From NCBI RefSeq assembly GCF_020832045.1, contig NZ_JAFIFK010000067.1:1-43854 (forward strand): a stretch of DNA of 43,854 nt. Reading direction: 5' to 3'. The DNA is from Halomonas sp. (GTDB taxonomy: Bacteria; Pseudomonadota; Gammaproteobacteria; Pseudomonadales; Halomonadaceae). Under the pieces are notes generated by a model. It was given only the letters and a program-made list of their open reading frames with translations. It did not search any database and had not been told where the DNA came from. This document shows, piece by piece, positions 1-8,514 of the stretch; the stretch's first letter is position 1, and the number at the start of each line of letters is the position of its first letter. The position numbers were made by a program, and so were the translations under genes.

Positions 1-283
1 AGCGCTTGCCACCCTTACGGCCCGCTTCTGAGGCTTTCTGACGATCATTGGCGAAGTTGCCCCCGCTGTTCTGGCCGCCTTTCTGACCGGCTTGAGACGC
101 TTTTTGCGGATCGTTGGCAAAGTTGCCGCCGCTGCGCCGACCGCCTTTTTGTCCGGCCTCCGAGGCCTTCTTGGGGTCATTGGCAAAATTGCCGCTGCTG
201 CGCTGGCCGCCTTTCTTGCCTGCTTCAGAGGCTTTTTTCGGGTCGTTGGCAAAATTGCCTGGATTCTGATTTTGCTGTGCCAT
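1..283 (-). CDS. KGG-repeat stress-induced protein (partial, 3' end outside window)
   Basis: The visible 94 residues hold four tandem repeats of about 22 residues, each built on GNFANDPKKASEAGKKGG with small changes (the last visible copy has NDR for NDP). This is the KGG or 'stress-induced bacterial acidophilic repeat' family, related to YciG and Con-10. These are small, hydrophilic, Gly/Lys/Ala-rich and probably disordered proteins linked to general stress, desiccation or stationary phase. Their molecular role is not settled. The ATG at 283-281 is preceded by a good ribosome site (AAGGAG) eight bases upstream. There is no signal peptide or membrane segment. The gene runs off the left edge, so total length and repeat number are unknown. 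Family identity rests on the unmistakable repeat; function is known only in general terms. Confidence 0.9.
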   Translation of the reverse strand, partial: MAQQNQNPGNFANDPKKASEAGKKGGQRSSGNFANDPKKASEAGQKGGRRSGGNFANDPQKASQAGQKGGQNSGGNFANDRQKASEAGRKGGKR

Positions 284-309
284 GGTAATCTCCTTGAGGT
301 TCCATACCT

Positions 310-327
310 GCACGCAATCTTGCGTGC
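310..327. repeat. 18-base perfect palindrome in KGG leader
   Basis: GCACGCAA-TC-TTGCGTGC is an 8-base-pair inverted repeat with a two-base centre. It lies in the untranslated leader of the KGG gene, between the candidate promoter and the ribosome site. The two-base loop is too tight for a good RNA hairpin, so a dimeric DNA-binding protein site is as likely as an RNA structure. Confidence 0.45.
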
Positions 328-384
328 CTTGCGTACTTCCATTTACCGGGTCTTCGGCACTGCTGGCGTTGGCCATCGTCTTGA

Positions 385-413
385 AGATAGGTGCCGCCTT
401 TCACTACCTACAA
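385..413 (-). promoter_or_regulatory. Candidate promoter of the KGG gene
   Basis: Read on the minus strand, TTGTAG (413-408), a 17-base spacer and CTATCT (390-385) match sigma-70/sigma-S promoter geometry. The CTATCTT -10 resembles the sigma-S form CTATACT, which would suit a stress gene. The predicted leader is about 95 bases. This is pattern only. Confidence 0.4.
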
Positions 414-512
414 GGACGATGCTGTATCCATGTGCAACGGAAGTTGTCCGTTCAGGCTCGGAGGCGGCAGCGTGGGAGTAAGGGAGATCGGGTTAATTGT
501 CGACAACACTGT

Positions 513-543
513 CCCCGTGCTTGGGAAGCGCTCAAGCATGGGG
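513..543. repeat. Inverted repeat upstream of crbR
   Basis: CCCCGTGCTTG (513-523) and CAAGCATGGGG (533-543) are complementary except for one position that would be G-U in RNA. The centre is nine bases. No T-run follows. It could be an operator for crbR or a leader hairpin. Confidence 0.4.
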
Positions 544-620
544 TAACATGCGGTGAACAATCGAAGTGCCCCATGTGTGGCGGCCGTTGGCGCCGTGCTC
601 GAGGAACCGGAGGAGAATCC

Positions 621-1283
621 ATGGCCTTTGCCCAGAAATTCATCGTTGCCGATGACCATCCGCTGTTCCGCGCAGCCCTGACCCAGGCGCTGCGCCAGCT
701 GGCACCTCAGGCCGAAATCGTGGAAGCCGACACCATGGAGGCGACCAGCGAGGTAGTGACTCGCCACCCCGATGCCGACCTGATCCTGCTCGATCTGCAC
801 ATGCCCGGCGCCCACGGCTTCTCCGGCTTGATTCAGCTGCGTGGACAGACACCGGACATTCCGGTGGCGGTGGTTTCCGGCAGCGATGAGCCTCACGTCG
901 TCCGGCGCGCCATCGACTACGGCGCCTCAGGATTCATCCCCAAGTCCTCTTCACTGCAGTTGATTGCCGAGGCGGTGGGTGAAATTCTCGACGGCGAGGT
1001 GTGGCTGCCTAAAGAGCTGGCCGACACGTTGGGCGATGCCAACGAGGAAGAGACCCGCTTCGCCGAGGCCATTGCATCGCTGACGCCGCAGCAGTTTCGC
1101 GTGCTAAACATGCTGACCGAAGGCTTGCTCAACAAGCAGATCGCCTACGAGTTGAACGTCTCCGAGGCCACCATCAAGGCTCACGTGACGGCCATTTTGC
1201 GGAAACTGGGGGTTCATTCCCGTACCCAGGCGGTCATCGCTGCCCAGAAGCTCGAGGTGGAACCGCCCAAGGTAGAGTCCTGA
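621..1283 (+). CDS. crbR: CrbR/ErdR-type LuxR-family response regulator
   Basis: A 220-aa NarL/FixJ-type regulator. The receiver domain (about 6-120) has the acidic pair D11-D12, the phospho-acceptor D58 in LLDLHMPG and the conserved K108. A LuxR-type helix-turn-helix follows (about 150-205, with the motif NKQIAYELNVSEATIKAHV). The ATG at 621 has a strong ribosome site (GGAGGAG) seven bases upstream. The longer open frame from 282 is non-coding ahead of it. Its partner is very likely the transporter-fused kinase encoded convergently next door: CrbS with CrbR (also MxtR/ErdR) forms the acetate-switch system of Vibrio and Pseudomonas, which activates acetyl-CoA synthetase and related genes. No acs gene lies in this window. 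The family call is firm; the crbR name rests on sequence type plus neighbour. Confidence 0.88.
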   Translation: MAFAQKFIVADDHPLFRAALTQALRQLAPQAEIVEADTMEATSEVVTRHPDADLILLDLHMPGAHGFSGLIQLRGQTPDIPVAVVSGSDEPHVVRRAIDYGASGFIPKSSSLQLIAEAVGEILDGEVWLPKELADTLGDANEEETRFAEAIASLTPQQFRVLNMLTEGLLNKQIAYELNVSEATIKAHVTAILRKLGVHSRTQAVIAAQKLEVEPPKVES

Positions 1284-1312
1284 GCGGCGCACGTCAGGTC
1301 TGAGCGAGACAT

Positions 1313-1345
1313 AAAACCGCCGGATGCAGCCATCCGGCGGTTTTT
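1313..1345. terminator. Bidirectional rho-independent terminator, crbR/crbS
   Basis: An 11-base-pair perfect stem (1316-1326 with 1331-1341), loop CAGC, is flanked by AAAA on the left and TTTTT on the right. It can therefore stop transcription from both convergent genes. Confidence 0.9.
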
Positions 1346-1377
1346 CTTTGCCACCTGCTCACGGCATGCGAGGAGCC

Positions 1378-4300
1378 TTAGCTTTCCTGCCGTGTGGCGC
1401 GGCTGGCCTGCAGAGTGCGGGTCAACAAGGCGCGCAGGGCGGCGGGACGTACCGGCTTCTGTAGCAGGTGATAGCCGCTGCGGCGGATCTCCTCCGCCAC
1501 CTCCTCGGTGCGGTCGGCGGTGATCACTATGCCCGGTACTGCACTTTCCAGTCTTTCGCTCAGAGCCTCGAGCGCCATGAGTCCGGTTACTTCGTTGTCG
1601 AGGTGATAGTCGGCCAGAATGGCATCAGGCTCCCCATCTAGGTTACGCAGAACCGATTTGGCGCCGCCGATGGTGGTGGCGGTGAACACCTCGCAGCCCC
1701 AACCCGAAAGCATCGCCTTCATGCCTTCGAGAATGAGCGTCTCGTTATCGATGCAGATGATGCGGGTACCTACCAGCTTGTTACCCACGCGGCGTGGAGA
1801 AGCGGCATCCTCGGCGCGCTCGGACTCGCTGCGTGGCGCCACGACCGGCACGCTGACCGAGAACATGGTGCCGATCCCTTCGCGGGAGAATACCTTGATA
1901 GGATGATCGAGCACCCGGCTCATGCGGTCGGCTATCGATAGGCCGAGCCCCAGCCCCTTTTCGCTCTCCTTGTGGCGTGAAGCCTGATCCAGGCGGCGGA
2001 ACTCCTGGAAAATCTCCACCTGCTTGGATTCGGGAATGCCCGGACCCGAGTCCCAGACCTCGATGGTGAGTCGCGAACCCCGGCGTCGACAGCCCAGCAA
2101 TACCCGACCCTCCTGGGTGTAGCGCAGCGCATTCGAGAGGAAGTTCTGCACGATTCGACGCAGCATCTGGGGGTCGCTGTCCACCCAGGCCTTGGTCGTC
2201 ACCACCATCAGATCGAGGCCGCGCTCCTCGGCCATGACCTCGAATTCGGCCCGCAGCGGACGGAAGATGTCGGCCAACGCAAAATGCGTACGTCTCGGCG
2301 TGAGAGCGCCCGCATCCAGCTTGGAAATGTCCAGCAGGGTGCCAAGCAATTCTTCGGCGGCCTGTAGCGAATTGTCGATGTGGCCGATGGTACGTTTCAT
2401 GTCCACCGCATCCATCTCGTTGGAGAGGGCAGAAGTGAACAGGCGGGCGGCATTCAGCGGCTGCAGCAGGTCGTGGCTGGCGGCGGCGAGAAACCGCGTC
2501 TTGGAAGCGTTGGCATCTTCGGCGACCTGCTTGGCCTGGCGCAGCGCCTGCTCTGCTTCGGCGCGTACCCGGTTCTCCTGGCGCAGTGCGGTGTTGGCTT
2601 CCGAGAGTGCCTGGGTACGTTCACGTACGCGCTCTTCCAAGGTCTCGTTGGTCTCCTTGAGCGCAATCTCGGCCAGGCGGCGTTCGGTGATGTCCTGGTA
2701 AAGCGAGAAGAAACCGAGGATCGCGCCGCTTTCACCGAAGTGCGGGGTATAGGTCACCAGCATGTAGCGCAGGTCGTTGCCCAAGCGCATCGAAACCTCG
2801 AAGCTGACCCGTTCGCCGGCAAGCGTGCGGTGTATCCACGGCTCACGCTCGCGAGCCATCTCATCACTGATGACGGAGTTGACGTGCTTGCCGATCACCT
2901 CGTTGCGGTCGATGTGGAAGGCCTGCTCATAGGCACGGTTGGTAAAGAGGTAGCGGCACTCCTTGTCGAAATAGGCGATCAGCGCCGGCACGTTGTCGGT
3001 ATAGATCCGAATGTTGTTCTCGGAGCGTATCAGCGCTTCCTCGATGCGCTTCTGCTGGGTGATATCCTGGTAAGTGTAGACGAAGCCACCCCCCGGCATG
3101 GGGTTGCCCTGCACCTCCAGCACACTGCCGTCCTGGCGGTAGCGTACGTAGCGATGTGGCTGACCGTCGCGAATATTGTCGATCAGTAGCTGCACGTGCT
3201 CTTCGGGGTCGCCGGGGCCGTACTCGCCGTTATGGGCGTTGTAGCGGAAGATCTTGTCGATCGGTGCGCCCACCCGGATCAAATGGTCAGGGAAGCGGAA
3301 CAGCTCGAGGTAGCGCTGGTTCCACACTACCAGACGCATGTTCTGGTCGACCACGCTGATGCCCTGATTGATGTTCTCGATAGTGGCTTGCAGCAGAGCG
3401 CGGTTGAACTCGAGCACCTGTGAGGCTTCATCGACGATGGAGATCACGTCGGAAATACCGATGCCACGACCCTGCAGCGCCGAGTTGACCACGATGCGCG
3501 CCGAGGAAGCCCCGAGAACGGACGCCAGGAAGCGCTCGGTAAACTGGATCACGTCGATAGAGGCGCGGTTACCGTCTTCGAGCGGTTTGCCGGTGCGCCG
3601 GGCGTAGTCGTCGAAGGCACGCGCCACTTGGCCGGCGCCGAGGAAGCGTTCGCACAGTACCTTGAGGTCGCCAACCGTGGTGGCACCGGTCCAGGGGCGG
3701 TTGACCGAGGTCTGCCGTGTTTCCACGCTATCGACGAAGAGCGAGGCTTGGATGCGCTCGACGACCCGCTGTGAAGTGATCTGGGAGACGAAGATGTAGC
3801 AGAACAGGTTGACCCCGAGCGAGAGCATCACGCCGTGGGTGAAGGCATCGCCAAAGTTGAGTCCGAACAGCGCAGTGGGTGTCAGCCAGGGATGACCCAG
3901 TGGGCCGCCGGCGAGCCAGTGCGCCGGCAATACGCCGCCCTGGATCATGGCCGGCATCAGTAGGCTGTAGACCCAGATGGCGAAACCGGCGTTCATACCC
4001 ACGATGACCCCGAGCCGGTTGCCGCGCTTCCAGTAGAGTCCACCCAGCAGGGCGGGAGCGAACTGGGCCGCCGCGGCGAAGGAGAGCATGCCGATCGAGG
4101 CCAGCGAGGTGAATTCACCGATGAGGTGGTAGAAGCCATAGGCCAGGGCGAGAATCACGCAGATGGTGATACGCCGGGTCTGGAGCACCAGACGGCCGTA
4201 GTCGCGGGGGCGGGCATCCAGCCAGCGCAGGCGGAACAGTAACGGGATCACGATCTCGTTGGAAATCATGATCGAGACCGCCACGGTGGCCACGATGACC

Positions 4301-5331
4301 ATGCCGGTGGCGGCCGAGAAGCCGCCGATATAGGCCAGCAGGGTCAGCCACTGCTGATTGGCCGCCATGGGAAGTGCCAGCACGAAGGTGTCGGGCTCCA
4401 CCGAGCCGTCGGGAAACAACGCCAGACCGGCCGCCGCGATGGGCAGAATGAAGAAAGCGAAAGCGACGAGGTAGAGCGGAAACAGCCAGCGTGCCTTGGC
4501 GGCATCGTTGGGGTGGGTATTCTCCACCACGGCGACGTGGAATTGACGCGGCAGGCAGAAGATCGCCAGCATGGCCAATAGCGTCTGGGCCCAGAAACCA
4601 CGACCGAAGTCCTGATCGGCCAGTTGGCGCTGCAGTTCGAGCTGGGTGTCGGCCAGCGCCATCAGTTCACCGAGGCCATCGAACATGCCCCAGGTCACGT
4701 AGGCGCCAAGAATCAGGAAGGCCACCAGCTTGACCATCGACTCGAAGGCGACCGCATGGATCAGACCTTCATGGTGCTCGGTGGCGTCCGTGTGGCGGGT
4801 ACCGAACAGAATGGCGAAGGCGGCCATGACCAGCGCCACGAAGAACGCCGTATCGGCAAATACCGGTGTGTGGGTAATGTCGGCGGCATCGGTCAGCACG
4901 GCGAACGACGTTGCCACCGCCTTCAGCTGCAGTGCGATGTAGGGCAGGGTACCAATCAGGGCTACCAGACTGGCAAAGGCCGCCAGCGATTGAGCCTTGC
5001 CGTAACGCGAAGCGATGAAATCGGCGATCGAGGTAATGTTCTGGCGCTTCGCCACGCGAATCATCTTGGCCAGTACTGGCCAGAAGAGCAGAAAGGTCAG
5101 TATTGGACCCACGTAGATGCTAGCGAAAGACCAGCCGGCGGTAGCCGCCTGGCCCACCGCGCCGTAGAAGCTCCAGGAGGTGCAGTAAATGGCCAGCGCC
5201 AGGATGTAGATCATCGGGCGCTTGCGACTGGCGCCATGGCGTCGCGCGTTACGGTCGCCCAGCCAGGCGATGCCGAACAGCACGGCGATATAGAGCAGTG
5301 AAACGACGATCAGCAGCCAACCGGCAAACAT
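1378..5331 (-). CDS. crbS: CrbS/MxtR-type hybrid histidine kinase with SLC5 transporter domain
   Basis: A 1317-aa membrane sensor. Residues 1 to about 520 form a sodium:solute symporter (SLC5) module with around a dozen helices. A STAC-like linker (about 537-613), a PAS domain (about 645-760) and a second PAS (about 775-875) follow, then a coiled coil. The HisKA domain carries H953 in AAASHDLLQPLNAAR. The ATPase domain (about 1060-1160) shows N-box NFLSNALRYT and GLGLGLSIAD. The C-terminal receiver (about 1188-1310) has D1241 in ILADYHLD. I chose the ATG at 5331: GGGGGAG precedes it by six bases, while the longer frame begins with TTG at 5349. In the known CrbS/CrbR system the transporter part senses or moves acetate and the kinase drives CrbR. 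It sits downstream of a symporter operon on the same strand, a neighbourhood also known in Vibrio. Confidence 0.92.
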   Translation of the reverse strand: MFAGWLLIVVSLLYIAVLFGIAWLGDRNARRHGASRKRPMIYILALAIYCTSWSFYGAVGQAATAGWSFASIYVGPILTFLLFWPVLAKMIRVAKRQNITSIADFIASRYGKAQSLAAFASLVALIGTLPYIALQLKAVATSFAVLTDAADITHTPVFADTAFFVALVMAAFAILFGTRHTDATEHHEGLIHAVAFESMVKLVAFLILGAYVTWGMFDGLGELMALADTQLELQRQLADQDFGRGFWAQTLLAMLAIFCLPRQFHVAVVENTHPNDAAKARWLFPLYLVAFAFFILPIAAAGLALFPDGSVEPDTFVLALPMAANQQWLTLLAYIGGFSAATGMVIVATVAVSIMISNEIVIPLLFRLRWLDARPRDYGRLVLQTRRITICVILALAYGFYHLIGEFTSLASIGMLSFAAAAQFAPALLGGLYWKRGNRLGVIVGMNAGFAIWVYSLLMPAMIQGGVLPAHWLAGGPLGHPWLTPTALFGLNFGDAFTHGVMLSLGVNLFCYIFVSQITSQRVVERIQASLFVDSVETRQTSVNRPWTGATTVGDLKVLCERFLGAGQVARAFDDYARRTGKPLEDGNRASIDVIQFTERFLASVLGASSARIVVNSALQGRGIGISDVISIVDEASQVLEFNRALLQATIENINQGISVVDQNMRLVVWNQRYLELFRFPDHLIRVGAPIDKIFRYNAHNGEYGPGDPEEHVQLLIDNIRDGQPHRYVRYRQDGSVLEVQGNPMPGGGFVYTYQDITQQKRIEEALIRSENNIRIYTDNVPALIAYFDKECRYLFTNRAYEQAFHIDRNEVIGKHVNSVISDEMAREREPWIHRTLAGERVSFEVSMRLGNDLRYMLVTYTPHFGESGAILGFFSLYQDITERRLAEIALKETNETLEERVRERTQALSEANTALRQENRVRAEAEQALRQAKQVAEDANASKTRFLAAASHDLLQPLNAARLFTSALSNEMDAVDMKRTIGHIDNSLQAAEELLGTLLDISKLDAGALTPRRTHFALADIFRPLRAEFEVMAEERGLDLMVVTTKAWVDSDPQMLRRIVQNFLSNALRYTQEGRVLLGCRRRGSRLTIEVWDSGPGIPESKQVEIFQEFRRLDQASRHKESEKGLGLGLSIADRMSRVLDHPIKVFSREGIGTMFSVSVPVVAPRSESERAEDAASPRRVGNKLVGTRIICIDNETLILEGMKAMLSGWGCEVFTATTIGGAKSVLRNLDGEPDAILADYHLDNEVTGLMALEALSERLESAVPGIVITADRTEEVAEEIRRSGYHLLQKPVRPAALRALLTRTLQASRATRQES

Positions 5332-5432
5332 GCGTTCTCCCCCCGGCAAGTGCCGACCATTCTAAAGCGAGATCGGCCCGAGAACATTCGGGCCGATAGG
5401 GCGTCGATATCGGTGCGGTCCCTATGGCAAGG

Positions 5433-5948
5433 CTACCAGGGAGAGCAGACCGCCTCTAGCAAGCGTGAACCCTCGTTCACCCTGCGCATGCCATCTGTCA
5501 GGGGCTGCCGACTCTCTTCGCTGATAGGCACCATTTGGGACGTGGTGCAGTTCATCAGGTACGGCTGGTGATGGAGTCGGTCGATGTACTCCTTCTCGAA
5601 GCGATAGAGAATGAACTCTACCAGCTCCTGATCGTCGACTTGGCGCGGCACCATGCTGTTCTGGTCGACCACGCTGAACGCCACCGTAAGCGGCACCACA
5701 TAGGTCCAGGGGCGCCACAGCATACTGTCCTGCTCGGTATGGACCACCCGGGAGGTGGGCGGCAGCTGTTCCTGCTTGTGCTCGAGCCACGAGTATTCGT
5801 AGTGGACCTGATAGCCCAGCATGCCCAGCCCGGCAAATACTGGAATGATCCACGTCGGCAGCCGCTTGCCGCTGGCCAGACGCAGAATCAGGCCTAGCCC
5901 GGCAGCCCCCAGGGCGGCGAAGAGTGCTGCAACCAAATGCCATATCAT
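5433..5948 (-). CDS. Uncharacterised two-helix membrane protein in CrbS/symporter cluster
   Basis: 171 aa. Two hydrophobic segments (about 2-24 and 32-50) form an N-terminal membrane hairpin. A soluble domain of about 120 residues follows, containing the stretches YEYSWLEHKQEQ, RPWTYVVPLTVAFSVVD and CTTSQMVPISEES. I recognise no named domain. The ATG at 5948 follows AGGTGG. The gene lies 101 bases upstream of crbS and about 100 bases downstream of the symporter, all on one strand, so co-transcription is likely. Position suggests an accessory to carboxylate sensing or transport, but nothing in the protein itself shows a function. The two cysteines (about 138 and 168) and an unusually short C-terminus after the last one are visible but unexplained. 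Confidence 0.8.
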   Translation of the reverse strand: MIWHLVAALFAALGAAGLGLILRLASGKRLPTWIIPVFAGLGMLGYQVHYEYSWLEHKQEQLPPTSRVVHTEQDSMLWRPWTYVVPLTVAFSVVDQNSMVPRQVDDQELVEFILYRFEKEYIDRLHHQPYLMNCTTSQMVPISEESRQPLTDGMRRVNEGSRLLEAVCSPW

Positions 5949-5970
5949 GACGCCACCTATTTATTCAAAG

Positions 5971-6041
5971 CAATCGGGCTTCCCGGTGGGAAGCCCGATT
6001 TGGTTCGGTTTCCCGACCCCTGCCGGGGTCGGGGGCTGATT
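5971..6041. repeat. Two hairpins between symporter gene and 171-aa gene
   Basis: The first is a long inverted repeat, AATCGGGCTTCCC paired with GGGAAGCCCGATT, at about 5970-6000. The second is CGACCCC-TGCC-GGGGTCG at about 6014-6032. Neither has a T-run on the minus strand, so they look less like terminators and more like mRNA-stabilising or processing hairpins. They could set the symporter's message level apart from that of the downstream kinase. Confidence 0.55.
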
Positions 6042-6046
6042 ATGGC

Positions 6047-7840
6047 TTAGTGGTCTACCGCAAGGCCAGCGCCTTTCGGGTAACGCACGCTCTCGACCAG
6101 GTCCTGGATCTCCTGCGGCGGCTCTTCGGTAACGGAAGAGACGGCGAAGGCCACGGCGAAGTTGATCATCGCGCCGATAGCACCGAAGGAGAGCGGGGAG
6201 ATGCCCAGCAGCCAGTTGGGTTCGGTATTCGGCAGCATGTTGGTGCCGGGAATGAAGAACCAGCCCAGGTAGGTGAAGATGTACAGCAGGGTGCTGATCA
6301 GGCCGGCCAACATGCCGCAGATGGCGCCCTTGCTGTTCATGCGGGTGGAGAAGATACCCATCATCAACACCGGGAACAGCGAGGCGGCGGCGAGACCGAA
6401 GGCCAGTGCTACTACCTGTGCCGCGAACCCTGGCGGATTGAGCCCCAGATAGGTCGCCAGCAGGATGGCCCCCCCCATGGAGATTCGCGCCGCCAGCATT
6501 TCACCTTTCTCGGAGATACCGGGATTGATGGTGTTCTTGATCAAGTCATGACTGATGGCAGAGGAGATCGCCAGCAGCAGCCCCGCGGCGGTAGACAGCG
6601 CCGCTGCGATACCGCCCGCCGCGATGAGACCGATGACCCAGCCGGGCAGGTTTGCGATTTCCGGGTTGGCCAGTACCAGGATGTCGTTGTTCACCGTCAG
6701 CTCGTTGCCTTCCCAGCCACGTTCAGCGGCAAGGGGCTCGAACGCCGGGTTGGCATCGTTGTACATCTGGATGCGGCCGTCGTTGTTGTGATCGGTGAAG
6801 GTGATCAGCCCGGTCTCTTCCCAGGTGCGAATCCAGTCCGGACGCTCTTCATAGAGAATCGGGTTGGCTGCCGCTTCTTCGTAATCCTGAACCTGGCCGG
6901 CCATTTCCGGGTAAACGGTGGTCAGCAGGTTGAGGCGTGCCATGGAGGCCACGGCCGGGGCGGTCAGGTAGAGCAGGGCGATGAATACCAGTGCCCAACC
7001 GGCAGACCAGCGTGCGTCGGCAACCTTGGGTACGGTGAAGAAGCGAATGATGACGTGGGGCAGACCGGCGGTACCGATCATCAGCGACAGGGTGAACAGC
7101 ACCATGTTGAGCTTGTTGTCCACGTCGGCGGTGTAGTCACGGAAGCCGAGGGCATGCACCACTTCGTCGAGCTTGGCCAGCAGCGGGACGCCGGATTCGG
7201 TATGCGTGCTGAACATGCCGAACATCGGGATCGGATTGCCGGTCAGCTGCAGGGCGATGAACACCGCTGGGATAGTGTAGGCAATGATCAGTACGATGTA
7301 TTGAGCCACCTGGGTGTAGGTGATGCCCTTCATGCCGCCGAACACGGCGTACAGGAAGACGATGCCAGCAGCGATCCAGATCCCCACGCTGCTGGGGACT
7401 TCGAGGAAGCGCGAGAAGGCCACGCCGGCGCCGGTCATCTGGCCGATAACGTAGGTCACCGAGGCAATGATCAGACAGATGACCGCTACCACGCGAGCGG
7501 TCTTGCTGTAGAAACGGTCGCCGATGAAGTCAGGCACGGTGAACTTGCCGAACTTGCGCAGATAGGGCGCAAGCAGCATGGCCAGGATGACGTAGCCGCC
7601 GGTCCAGCCCATGAGGAAGGTGGAGTTCACGTAGCCGACCGAGATCAGGCCGGCCATGGAGATGAACGAGGCTGCGGACATCCAGTCGGCGGCCGTGGCC
7701 ATACCGTTGGTGATCGGGTGTACGCCACCGCCGGCAACGTAGAAGTCTTTGGTTGAACCGGCACGTGCCCAGATGGCGATGCCGATGTAGAGAGCGAATG
7801 ACGCGCCTACGAAGAGTAGGTTGATGGCAAACTGACTCAT
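6047..7840 (-). CDS. Sodium:solute symporter, VC_2705-type large subunit
   Basis: A 597-aa SLC5/SSSF-family transporter with about 13 hydrophobic helices. An extended hydrophilic stretch of about 80 residues (roughly 310-390) separates two of the helices and has no equivalent in ordinary short ActP proteins. That loop contains DHNNDGRI (350-357), which looks like the first half of a calcium-binding loop. The family works with a DUF4212 small subunit encoded just upstream, six bases away, so translation is probably coupled; the GGGGAG ribosome site lies within the end of that gene. Relatives move acetate or other monocarboxylates with sodium, but the substrate here is inferred only from the CrbS/CrbR setting. 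The ATG at 7840 is well supported. An acetate-permease (actP) label would be less exact. Confidence 0.9.
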   Translation of the reverse strand: MSQFAINLLFVGASFALYIGIAIWARAGSTKDFYVAGGGVHPITNGMATAADWMSAASFISMAGLISVGYVNSTFLMGWTGGYVILAMLLAPYLRKFGKFTVPDFIGDRFYSKTARVVAVICLIIASVTYVIGQMTGAGVAFSRFLEVPSSVGIWIAAGIVFLYAVFGGMKGITYTQVAQYIVLIIAYTIPAVFIALQLTGNPIPMFGMFSTHTESGVPLLAKLDEVVHALGFRDYTADVDNKLNMVLFTLSLMIGTAGLPHVIIRFFTVPKVADARWSAGWALVFIALLYLTAPAVASMARLNLLTTVYPEMAGQVQDYEEAAANPILYEERPDWIRTWEETGLITFTDHNNDGRIQMYNDANPAFEPLAAERGWEGNELTVNNDILVLANPEIANLPGWVIGLIAAGGIAAALSTAAGLLLAISSAISHDLIKNTINPGISEKGEMLAARISMGGAILLATYLGLNPPGFAAQVVALAFGLAAASLFPVLMMGIFSTRMNSKGAICGMLAGLISTLLYIFTYLGWFFIPGTNMLPNTEPNWLLGISPLSFGAIGAMINFAVAFAVSSVTEEPPQEIQDLVESVRYPKGAGLAVDH

Positions 7841-7846
7841 GCTGGC

Positions 7847-8107
7847 TTACTCCCCGAGGCCGAACTTCTGGTCAAGCCTGTTCATCTTCCAGGCGTAGAA
7901 GAAGATCAGAACGATGAAGGTCAGGATGGAACCCTGTTGAGCGAACCAGAACCCGAGGTCGGTGCCGCCGATCGGAATGCCTGAAAGCAGGGGGCGAAAC
8001 AGCATGGCGCAGCCATAAGAGACGAATGCCCAGACGATCAGGCACCCGGTTATGAGGCGGACGTTCGCCTTCCAGTACGCAGCAGCATTGGTTTTATCAT
8101 CTGCCAT
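7847..8107 (-). CDS. DUF4212 symporter small subunit
   Basis: An 86-aa protein with two helices (about 17-39 and 50-72) and charged ends. This is the DUF4212 family, the putative small subunit that always accompanies VC_2705-type sodium:solute symporters. I chose the ATG at 8107 (MADDKT), which has GGAGAG upstream. A GTG at 8122 is in frame but would contain that ribosome site. It is the first gene of a minus-strand operon that continues with the symporter and probably the 171-aa gene and crbS. Confidence 0.88.
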   Translation of the reverse strand: MADDKTNAAAYWKANVRLITGCLIVWAFVSYGCAMLFRPLLSGIPIGGTDLGFWFAQQGSILTFIVLIFFYAWKMNRLDQKFGLGE

Positions 8108-8441
8108 AGTGATGCTCTCCACTTGTTGTTAAGGTTGGGAAGTCGCACAGAGAGTTGCCAGGTTTCTTCAGGGGGTTGCACTGAGCGAGACGAGTCGGAT
8201 GGCATGAACGATGATCAGTTCGTGCCTTGAGTTCCCTTGCTCCCTGCGGACAATCCTCACTTCCCACCACGATCACTTGCCCGTTGTCGAGTCGCTTTTC
8301 CAGGTGCGATCACCCTGTATGACTCATGAGCCATACTGGTCAATAAATGCGGAAAATAAAATCCCAGACTTTGGTATCATGAGTAAACTGTAATAAAACG
8401 ATTTTATTATTTATTTTTTATTTTCAAGGGCTTGTATCTGA

Positions 8442-8467
8442 TTGCCGTCCTTTTTACATGACGGCAA
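8442..8467. promoter_or_regulatory. Inverted repeat, probable operator
   Basis: TTGCCGTC (8442-8449) and GACGGCAA (8460-8467) are perfect mirror arms with a 10-base centre that contains a T-run. The arm spacing places their centres 18 bases apart, which fits a dimeric regulator. It lies about 20 bases upstream of the candidate -35 for the DUF294 gene. On the plus strand the T-run is in the loop, so terminator function is unlikely. Confidence 0.5.
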
Positions 8468-8485
8468 GAGTCCCTGATAGGACGA

Positions 8486-8514
8486 TTGTCTATCATTAAA
8501 CTTTTGTCTATAAG
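8486..8514 (+). promoter_or_regulatory. Candidate promoter of DUF294 gene
   Basis: TTGTCT (8486-8491), a 17-base spacer and TATAAG (8509-8514) form a good sigma-70 match. The octamer TTGTCTAT occurs at the -35 and again, 18 bases on, overlapping the -10. This could be a tandem regulator site. The predicted leader is about 255 bases. Confidence 0.45.

Larger units (their letters stand above)
284..620. other. Intergenic region between KGG gene and crbR
   Basis: The region is 337 bases between divergent genes, and I see no credible gene in it. It holds a candidate minus-strand promoter for the KGG gene (385-413), a perfect 18-base palindrome in that gene's leader (310-327), a short palindrome TTGTCGACAA (497-506), and an 11-base inverted repeat with one mismatch (513-523 and 533-543) ahead of crbR. 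Open frames running through from 92 and 282 lack a ribosome site and do not resemble proteins until the crbR start at 621. Confidence 0.6.

Noticed and set aside
6050..7756. Open frame of 568 codons on the plus strand
   Set aside because: It lies opposite the sodium:solute symporter gene. The protein is Gly/His/Gln-rich with no domain, as expected for an antisense shadow in GC-rich DNA.
8211..8393. 60-codon frame in the divergent control region
   Set aside because: It has no ribosome site, has atypical composition and overlaps the probable promoter region.
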